Positions 17,604 through 22,730 of a stretch of 22,730 bases of DNA are shown here, piece by piece. The notes under the pieces are model-generated. The model was not told the DNA's origin, ran no database searches, and saw nothing but the letters and a program-made list of their open reading frames with translations. A program made the position numbers and the translations under genes. Each line of letters begins with the position of its first letter. Position 1 is the first letter of the stretch. The stretch is from Christensenella sp. UBA3798. GTDB taxonomy: Bacteria > Bacillota > Clostridia > Christensenellales > CAG-1252. The stretch spans positions 1-22,730 of the forward strand of contig DFEQ01000034.1 of assembly GCA_002368735.1 (NCBI GenBank), in the 5' to 3' direction.

Positions 17604-18611
17604 AAACTGAATAAATACGACAAGAACCCTATTTTAACTGCAAAAGGCAACTCCTGGGAGGGGCTTTGCGTGCTGAACCCCGCCGCTATCTACGACGAAA
17701 AGGATAAGGAGTTCAAGATGCTCTACCGTGCGGCGGGAAACGACCTAACGCACTATATCCATCTCGGACTCGCGGTCAGCAAGGACGGCTTCAATTTCGA
17801 GCGCGTATCGGATAAGCCCGTACTTTCGCCTGATCCCACAGGCCCCGACGGCGGGTGTGAAGATCCCCGTCTCGTCAAGATGGGGGACTACTACTATCTG
17901 ACCTATGCGAGCCGTACCTTCGCGCCCGGACAGTACTGGCGTGACGACTGCGAGTACTTCGGCTTTAAGCCGCAGGAGGGTCCCACGATGCTCCTGACAA
18001 ACGGCAGTTTTACCAGCCTCGCGGTCAGCACCGACCTCGTGAACTGGAAGAGACTCGGACGTATCACCGACACTCGCTATGACGACCGCGACGTATATAT
18101 CTTTCCCGAGAAGGTGGAGGGACAGTACGTGCGTATCTCCCGCCCGATGGAGTGGTGCGGCGAAGGCTATGAGAACGAGAAACCTGCGATATGGATCGCC
18201 TTCTCGGACGACTTGATGGAATGGGGCAAGCCCACCCTCCTAATGAAAGGGCAAGAATGGTGGGAGGACGCCAAGATCGGCGGCTCCACTCCCCCCGTCA
18301 AATGCAAGTACGGCTGGATGATGCTCTATCACGGCGTGGCGAGCAAGGACGGTGCCTATCGCGTGGGTGCGGTGATCCTTGATGAAAAGGACCCCACCAA
18401 GATACTCGCCCGTACCAAGGACTTTATTATGGAGCCGGAGTATCCCTACGAAACCGCCGGCTACTATAACGGCTGTGTCTTCCCGACGGGGATCGTGGTC
18501 AAGGACGACACGATGTACGTGTATTACGGCGCGGCGGATAAATTCGTTTGCGTCGCGACGGCTCCCTTTGAGGAGTTCTGCGAACAACTATATAAAGAGG
18601 GGAAACTATGA
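17601..18611 (+). CDS. GH130 family enzyme, second subfamily, probable beta-mannoside phosphorylase
   Basis: A 336-residue cytoplasmic protein of the five-bladed propeller GH130 family, clearly different from the GH130 at 8942. Seen: KYDKNPIL at the start, NPAAIYDEKDKEFKMLYRA, LGLAVSKDGFNF, CEDPRLV with the expected catalytic Asp88, DRDVYIFPEK, SRPMEW, KIGGSTPP, YHG and a C-terminal YYGAAD. Aligned by motif with the first enzyme, Arg163, Arg181, Lys225 and His244 occupy the phosphate-binding positions. GH130 hydrolases that act on beta-1,2-mannosides lack some of these, so a phosphorylase is favoured. The subfamily, linkage (1,2 or 1,4) and acceptor cannot be settled here. Two GH130 enzymes in one locus usually split the work, for example long chains versus the terminal disaccharide, as in Roseburia mannan loci. 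Confidence 0.88.
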   Translation: MKLNKYDKNPILTAKGNSWEGLCVLNPAAIYDEKDKEFKMLYRAAGNDLTHYIHLGLAVSKDGFNFERVSDKPVLSPDPTGPDGGCEDPRLVKMGDYYYLTYASRTFAPGQYWRDDCEYFGFKPQEGPTMLLTNGSFTSLAVSTDLVNWKRLGRITDTRYDDRDVYIFPEKVEGQYVRISRPMEWCGEGYENEKPAIWIAFSDDLMEWGKPTLLMKGQEWWEDAKIGGSTPPVKCKYGWMMLYHGVASKDGAYRVGAVILDEKDPTKILARTKDFIMEPEYPYETAGYYNGCVFPTGIVVKDDTMYVYYGAADKFVCVATAPFEEFCEQLYKEGKL

Positions 18612-19975
18612 AGAAATTGTCCATAGCAATCATCCTTATATTCTGTCTTGTATCCATTATCGCGCTTTCTTCCTGTAGCGATACCTATCACTACGTTCCG
18701 ATAGACGCGACGGTCAGATATATGACCAACGTTGCGGGCGATAGGGTAGAGTTGTCGTCGGGTAGGGAGGTCATCGCCGAGGACGTCGTCTATCACTCCG
18801 AAGCGGTAAAAACGGGCGATATCTTGACCCCGCCCGAGAAAGCCCCCGTCAGAAACGGCTACGTCTTCAAGGGATGGGCAACGGACAAGGATGGCACGGA
18901 GCTTTACGACTTCCAAACGCCCGTCAGCGGCAGTTTGAACCTGTATGCCAAGTGGGAGCGCTCGAGCGAAGCCGCTTCATCCGTAGATTACAGCGAAACA
19001 CGCCTCTCCTTCGTGGAGAAGATCGACGACAGCACGGCGTTTACGCTGACCAAAGTGTGCGGTCAAGCCATCTCTGCGGGTGCGGTGGACCTTACTACCG
19101 TCGGTATCGATCGCTTGACGAATAAGGCGTCCGACGTCCGTGAGCTCTTGACCTATACCCGCGCAAGCACTACTGTGATCAATTCCGCCACCTATGCGGC
19201 GGGCGTGGTCTCTGTGTCTTACACGGTGGGCGGGGCAAATAACGTTGTCAACGTCACCGTCAACGACGTTACCGCGACTATGGCGATAGTGGACGATCCT
19301 GCCACTCCCGGTACCAGCATCGACGAAAGCACTTTTGAGACCAAGGCGAAGAAGTACGAGAACCCCGAGATCAGGGGCAACGCTTCCGATGACTTTGACT
19401 ACTACGCCTCCTACGAGGTCATCATGGGCGGCTCCTCCTCTATGGAGAATTGGAGCGCGTCGTCGGAGTATATGGCACCCGCGAGGACAAAGAACGTGGG
19501 TATCGGCGGTTCTTCCGCGGCGATTTGGCGCGACACCCTTGCCGATCGCTTGATCATTCCCTTTCATCCGAGGGCGGTCATTCTGTACGTCGGTATCAAC
19601 GATATCATCAACTACAAGCAGAGCGGGGAGACCACGGCGGACAACCTTAAAGGGCTCTTCCGTCACATCCACGAGTGCCTGCCCGATACGACCATCCACT
19701 ATATCCTCATCAATAAGGTTCCGGGGTATTATGCCACCAATAAGGCAAAGATCGACACCGCAAACGACGAGATCATCGCGTTCGCCGCGGGTGAGGGTAA
19801 GGACTATATGAATATCATCGACGCGGGCGTTGTGCTCGAGAAGAAGTCGGGTGCTTACTCCGAGGCGTACTTCAAGTCGGACGGCTTGCATATGTCCCTC
19901 GCAGGCTACGAACTGTGGGGCGCAGTGGTCAAGAATGAATTTATCGCAAAGGAAAAGGAGATATACAATGGTTGA
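18608..19975 (+). CDS. Surface lipoprotein with InlB-type repeat and SGNH/GDSL hydrolase domain
   Basis: A 455-residue protein with a clear lipobox LSSC23. Residues about 35-117 include one Listeria-Bacteroides repeat (PVRNGYVFKGWATDKDG...LYAKWE). A Ser/Thr-rich beta region of unknown type follows (118-245), then an SGNH hydrolase domain (about 265-450). SGNH motifs: MGGSSSMENW with the nucleophile probably Ser277, the block II NVGIGG (296-301), the block III YVGIND with Asn331, and SDGLHMSLAGY with Asp425 and His428. Such enzymes remove O-acyl groups, often acetyl, from polysaccharides. It starts at an ATGA overlap with the GH130 gene and is followed by a second SGNH gene overlapping it by eight bases. 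Inferred role: deacetylation of the target glycan outside the cell before or during trimming. Confidence 0.87.
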   Translation: MKKLSIAIILIFCLVSIIALSSCSDTYHYVPIDATVRYMTNVAGDRVELSSGREVIAEDVVYHSEAVKTGDILTPPEKAPVRNGYVFKGWATDKDGTELYDFQTPVSGSLNLYAKWERSSEAASSVDYSETRLSFVEKIDDSTAFTLTKVCGQAISAGAVDLTTVGIDRLTNKASDVRELLTYTRASTTVINSATYAAGVVSVSYTVGGANNVVNVTVNDVTATMAIVDDPATPGTSIDESTFETKAKKYENPEIRGNASDDFDYYASYEVIMGGSSSMENWSASSEYMAPARTKNVGIGGSSAAIWRDTLADRLIIPFHPRAVILYVGINDIINYKQSGETTADNLKGLFRHIHECLPDTTIHYILINKVPGYYATNKAKIDTANDEIIAFAAGEGKDYMNIIDAGVVLEKKSGAYSEAYFKSDGLHMSLAGYELWGAVVKNEFIAKEKEIYNG

Positions 19976-20570
19976 GCATAAGATCGATATGTATCGCTAC
20001 GAGCCCGAACTTCAAGCGATCATTGCTAAGCAAGGAAAAGAATGCGACGTCCTCTTTTACGGGAGCAGTACCTTTGGTATCTGGAAGAGCATAGAAGAGG
20101 AGTTTAAGGCTTATAAAGCCATCAACGCGGGTTTCGGCGGCTCCACGTCGGACGAGGCGCTTTTCCACTATGAAAGGGTGGCAAAGCCCTTTGCGCCCAA
20201 GGTGGTCTTGTGGTACTACGGCGACAACGAGCCCGTGTGTTCCTACACGGTGGATGAGACCAAGGAGCTCTTCCTTGCCACGTGGGAAAAGTTCATTCAG
20301 GACTTCCCGAACGTAAAGATAGTCACCATCGCCACCAAGACCAGTTATGCCCGCGACGAATACAAGGATTTCGTCAAGGAACTCAACGCGTGGGAGAAGG
20401 AAATGGCAGCAGTACTGCCGTACCTTACCTACATCGAGACTGCGGATATCTGCAAGGACGAGAAAGGGGAGTATATTTTCTCGCACTACCTTGACGACAA
20501 ACTTCACTTCGGCCCCGAGGGGTACAAGATCCTCGGCGCGCGCGTGAAGGCGGTATTGGACACTCTATGA
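19968..20570 (+). CDS. Cytoplasmic SGNH/GDSL hydrolase, probable glycan esterase
   Basis: A 200-residue protein without signal peptide. The ATG at 19968 is chosen because AAGGAG lies seven bases upstream; the in-frame start at 19830 would lie deep inside the previous gene. The whole SGNH set is present: FYGSSTFGIW with probable Ser34, NAGFGGS (53-59), YYGDNE with Asn87, and DDKLHFGPEGY with Asp177 and His180. It is related to the hydrolase domain of the preceding lipoprotein, which keeps GSS....W at the same place, so the two may be an old duplication split between outside and inside. In acetylated-mannan loci of gut Firmicutes, intracellular esterases remove acetyl groups that block phosphorylases. 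The same role is inferred here; the substrate is not proven. Confidence 0.87.
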   Translation: MVEHKIDMYRYEPELQAIIAKQGKECDVLFYGSSTFGIWKSIEEEFKAYKAINAGFGGSTSDEALFHYERVAKPFAPKVVLWYYGDNEPVCSYTVDETKELFLATWEKFIQDFPNVKIVTIATKTSYARDEYKDFVKELNAWEKEMAAVLPYLTYIETADICKDEKGEYIFSHYLDDKLHFGPEGYKILGARVKAVLDTL

Positions 20571-21061
20571 TCCTCATTCGGGAAGAGGATAGGGAAAGGG
20601 CGGAAAAGCGAAAGAAGAGGCTACTTACCACCTATATCGTGATAGCCTGCTTGTTCGTCATCGCATCGCTGCTCCTTCTGTTCCTTTCGCCCGACGGATA
20701 CACGCCCTATATGGCGGTCACTATCGTCATATCGGCGGCTTTCGGTTGCTACTCGGTTTTCTTCTTCTCGGTGCAGTACGACTTCGCGAAGAAGACTTCA
20801 CGCCTCTTGGACAAGGTGCTCGGCGCACTCTCGGAACGTGAATACGCTCTCTACGTAAAGGAGCTGGGGAATATGACCTACGACGGGATAGAGATGCGGA
20901 CCATCCGCCTGCTTATCCTGGGTAATGAGAGGGACGTCCATCTCTATGATCAAGGAGATATCTCCTTGAAAGAAGGGGTGGAATATACCGTCGATATCCG
21001 CGCAGGCGTCCTCTATGAGATAGCGGAGAAGGGAGAGAAGGATGAAAAAGCGCTTTCTTGA
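20567..21061 (+). CDS. Small membrane protein with two transmembrane helices, unknown function
   Basis: A 164-residue protein I do not recognise. A charged, basic N-terminus (REEDRERAEKRKKR) leads into two hydrophobic helices (about 20-40 and 47-69), so both ends should lie in the cytoplasm. The rest (70-164) is a hydrophilic domain with alternating hydrophobics suggestive of a small beta-rich fold (TYDGIEMRTIRLLIL, VEYTVDIRAGVLYEI). It begins at an ATGA overlap with the SGNH gene and overlaps the next gene by 20 bases, so it is translated as part of the cluster. It could be an accessory of the transporter or of the surface proteins. No catalytic motif was seen. Confidence 0.7.
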   Translation: MILIREEDRERAEKRKKRLLTTYIVIACLFVIASLLLLFLSPDGYTPYMAVTIVISAAFGCYSVFFFSVQYDFAKKTSRLLDKVLGALSEREYALYVKELGNMTYDGIEMRTIRLLILGNERDVHLYDQGDISLKEGVEYTVDIRAGVLYEIAEKGEKDEKALS

Positions 21062-21590
21062 TTCTCTTCCGAGCGACTGGGTCAAGTACCTTGTCGTCAT
21101 CATCGTGTCCGTGCTCTTATGGGTGTGGGTGTTTGGTTTATACCACGCGCCCAAGGATAGCGAAAAGCTCGAGGTCTTCTATGCGGGCGTAGTCAAGGAT
21201 TACACCTTTGAGGAGGTAGCCGCAGACGCCCTTTCCGGGGTAAAGACCGTGAGCGTGTCGTCGGCGTATCCGTGGACGGGTAATTCCTTCGAGCAGAAGT
21301 ACTCTCTCGTGGCTTTGACCGCCTCCGACGTGGTCATCGTCCCCGAGGAGGTTGCCGTCGAGACCGAGTGTAAGCGCGCATTCGAGCCGATAGAGGGGAT
21401 AGCGGGCAAAGCCTTCGTGCAGGAAGGGGTGCAGTACGGCGTATACCTTTCCGACGAGGCGAAGCAAGCGCTTGGCGCATACTTAGAATTTGAATACGAC
21501 GAGTATGTCGTATTTGCGGTCGCCGCTTCGATGAATTCGGGGCAGGTGACGGATCATTCGTTTAAACTGATCGAATGGCTGGTAGGATGA
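21042..21590 (+). CDS. Membrane-anchored extracytoplasmic protein, unknown function
   Basis: A 182-residue protein with a basic start, one hydrophobic helix (about 14-34, WVKYLVVIIVSVLLWVWVFGLY) and an outward-facing domain of about 145 residues. There is no lipobox, so it is probably an uncleaved anchor. The exported part starts with KLEVFYAGVVKDYTFEEVA and later has ASDVVIVPEEVA, a strand-helix-strand pattern reminiscent of half of a solute-binding-protein lobe. This likeness is weak and by eye only. The site GGGAGAGAAGG precedes the ATG, and the start lies inside the previous gene. It pairs with the multi-pass gene that begins one base after its stop. Confidence 0.7.
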   Translation: MKKRFLDSLPSDWVKYLVVIIVSVLLWVWVFGLYHAPKDSEKLEVFYAGVVKDYTFEEVAADALSGVKTVSVSSAYPWTGNSFEQKYSLVALTASDVVIVPEEVAVETECKRAFEPIEGIAGKAFVQEGVQYGVYLSDEAKQALGAYLEFEYDEYVVFAVAASMNSGQVTDHSFKLIEWLVG

Positions 21591-21591
21591 A

Positions 21592-22461
21592 ATGTTTAAG
21601 TACAAAGGACTGAAAGTACAGGAAGACGACGCCGCTCTTCCCAAGACGAGAAAGGAGCTTTTGAAGACCGTCGTGAAGGACGACTTCTATCTCCTTGCCG
21701 AGGTCAGCTTATTGCTCTTTCTCTTCTCCATCCCGCTTGCTGGCGTCTTTATCGGCGAGATACTGATGATAAGCGCGGCGGCTACGCCCGACGCCTCCTT
21801 GATCTTCTCGATATGCTTCTTCTGCGGGCTCATCGAGATGCCTCTGTTCGGCTTGCGTTATATTGCGCGTTATGCGGCGTACGGCGTGATGAAGAAAAGG
21901 GCGTTTAACGAAACGGGCTACATCGGAGAACTCTTCTTCGGTGGGGTCAAGAAGGGTTGGCTTCGCGGCTTTATCGCGGGGTGCATCCTCGGAATGATCG
22001 TTTTCGTGTGGCAGACGGCGTCCGTGTACGTTATAGCTTTTAATTCCAATACCTGGATAAAGGGACTCGGCATAGGCGCTACAACTTTGCTGTTTATGAT
22101 AGTGTACGGCGCGGCGGAATACTTCCTTGCGGTGGACAACTATTACGAGCTGGCGTTCACGGGAGCCTTGAAAAACGGCTTTTCCTTCGCCATCATGCAC
22201 TTCCCGCTGACCCTTATCTATTTTGCGGTCACGATGGGGGTGCCGTTCGGGCTGACTTTGCTGTCTACTTGGTCGCTCATAGGCGTTGCGGCGGTGTTTG
22301 CGCTGTGGGGGGACGGCTTTACGGTGCTTGCGGTGACCTTGTTCAGTCACTCGCTGTTCGATAAGTATATAAATTCGGTGTACTATACCGACTATATAAA
22401 TAAAGGTCTGGCGGTCCAAGACGATACGACAGACGAAAAGGAGAAAAAGGACAATGGCTGA
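21592..22461 (+). CDS. Multi-pass membrane protein, possibly YesL/DUF624-like
   Basis: A 289-residue protein with about six hydrophobic segments (around 31-62, 68-88, 125-150, 158-180, 197-224 and 226-252) and a charged C-terminal tail (DDTTDEKEKKD). The layout recalls YesL/DUF624 proteins, which commonly sit beside LplB/YtcP-type sugar transporters: a FLFSIPLAG first helix, a loop YGVMKKRAFNETGYIGELFFGGVKKGW before the third helix, and LKNGFSFAIMHFPLTL. The match is not strong enough to be sure. It follows the previous gene after one base and overlaps the ABC ATPase gene by eight. Function unknown; an accessory part of sugar uptake is the simplest idea. Confidence 0.65.
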   Translation: MFKYKGLKVQEDDAALPKTRKELLKTVVKDDFYLLAEVSLLLFLFSIPLAGVFIGEILMISAAATPDASLIFSICFFCGLIEMPLFGLRYIARYAAYGVMKKRAFNETGYIGELFFGGVKKGWLRGFIAGCILGMIVFVWQTASVYVIAFNSNTWIKGLGIGATTLLFMIVYGAAEYFLAVDNYYELAFTGALKNGFSFAIMHFPLTLIYFAVTMGVPFGLTLLSTWSLIGVAAVFALWGDGFTVLAVTLFSHSLFDKYINSVYYTDYINKGLAVQDDTTDEKEKKDNG

Positions 22462-22730
22462 TTTATTACTCGAAAACATCTACAAGGTGTATGAGGGCGG
22501 CGTGCGCGCCGTCTCCGATTTCAACCTCAAGATCGCGGACAAAGAGTTCGTGGTCTTCGTCGGTCCTTCGGGTTGCGGCAAGAGCACCACGCTCAGAATG
22601 ATAGCAGGTCTCGAAGAGATAACGTCGGGTAGCCTTTATATCGGCGGAGCAAAGATGAACGACGTCGAGCCCAAGGATAGGAATATCGCGATGGTCTTCC
22701 AGAACTACGCGCTCTATCCGCATATGACGG
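22454..22730 (+). CDS. Sugar ABC transporter ATPase, MsmX/UgpC type, 5' part
   Basis: Only the first 92 residues are inside the window. They contain the Walker A motif GPSGCGKST (37-45), the following LRMIAGLEEITSGSLYIGG, the DRNIAMVFQNYALYPHM segment with the Q-loop Gln83, and the KVYEGGVRAVSDFNL start, all standard for the ATPases that drive CUT1 sugar importers. The start at 22454 follows GGAGAAAAAGGACA and overlaps the preceding gene by eight bases. The LplB/YtcP permeases in the window have no ATPase beside them, so this one may energise them, as MsmX does for several importers in Bacillus. It may equally belong to a further transporter beyond the edge. The Walker B, signature and regulatory domains are not visible. 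Confidence 0.93.
   Translation, partial: MADLLLENIYKVYEGGVRAVSDFNLKIADKEFVVFVGPSGCGKSTTLRMIAGLEEITSGSLYIGGAKMNDVEPKDRNIAMVFQNYALYPHMT

Overview
The window looks like part of an uncultured, probably gut-associated member of the Bacillota (Clostridia). The evidence is several 'MKK' lipoprotein signal peptides, strong AGGAGG-type ribosome binding sites, LplB/YtcP-type sugar permeases, Listeria/Bacteroides-type repeats and a Na+-translocating decarboxylase subunit. There is no Gram-negative outer-membrane transporter pair (SusC/SusD). The exact taxon cannot be fixed from the sequence alone. I see no tRNA, rRNA, CRISPR array, insertion sequence or attachment site.

Layout: bases 1-588 are the 3' end of a Na+-pumping decarboxylase beta subunit, closed by a rho-independent terminator at 625-660. 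After a gap of about 280 bases, a sigma-A-like promoter (807-835) with a 17-bp palindrome between its -35 and -10 boxes starts a single-direction, tightly packed cluster that runs off the window end. In order it holds: a giant 2673-residue repeat lipoprotein (868-8889); a GH130 phosphorylase (8942-9919); two CUT1 sugar permeases (9997-10947, 10944-11852); their substrate-binding lipoprotein (11869-13449); a clan GH-A glycosidase-like lipoprotein (13461-14972); a secreted Fn3 plus four carbohydrate-binding-like-module protein (14976-17579); a second, different GH130 (17601-18611); an InlB-repeat/SGNH-hydrolase lipoprotein (18608-19975); a cytoplasmic SGNH hydrolase (19968-20570); three membrane proteins of unknown role (20567-22461); and the start of a MsmX/UgpC-type ABC ATPase (22454 onward).

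Working model (inference): this is a beta-mannoside utilisation locus. Surface lipoproteins bind and trim a mannose-containing, probably acetylated, polysaccharide or glycoprotein glycan. The LplB/YtcP transporter imports the oligosaccharides, possibly energised by the ATPase at the window end. Inside, the cytoplasmic SGNH esterase removes acyl groups and the GH130 enzymes phosphorolyse beta-mannosides to mannose-1-phosphate. The least described parts are the giant alternating-module lipoprotein, its smaller non-catalytic companion, the glycosidase of unknown family and the three-gene membrane block. No transcription regulator and no classical GH26/GH113 mannanase were seen in the window.
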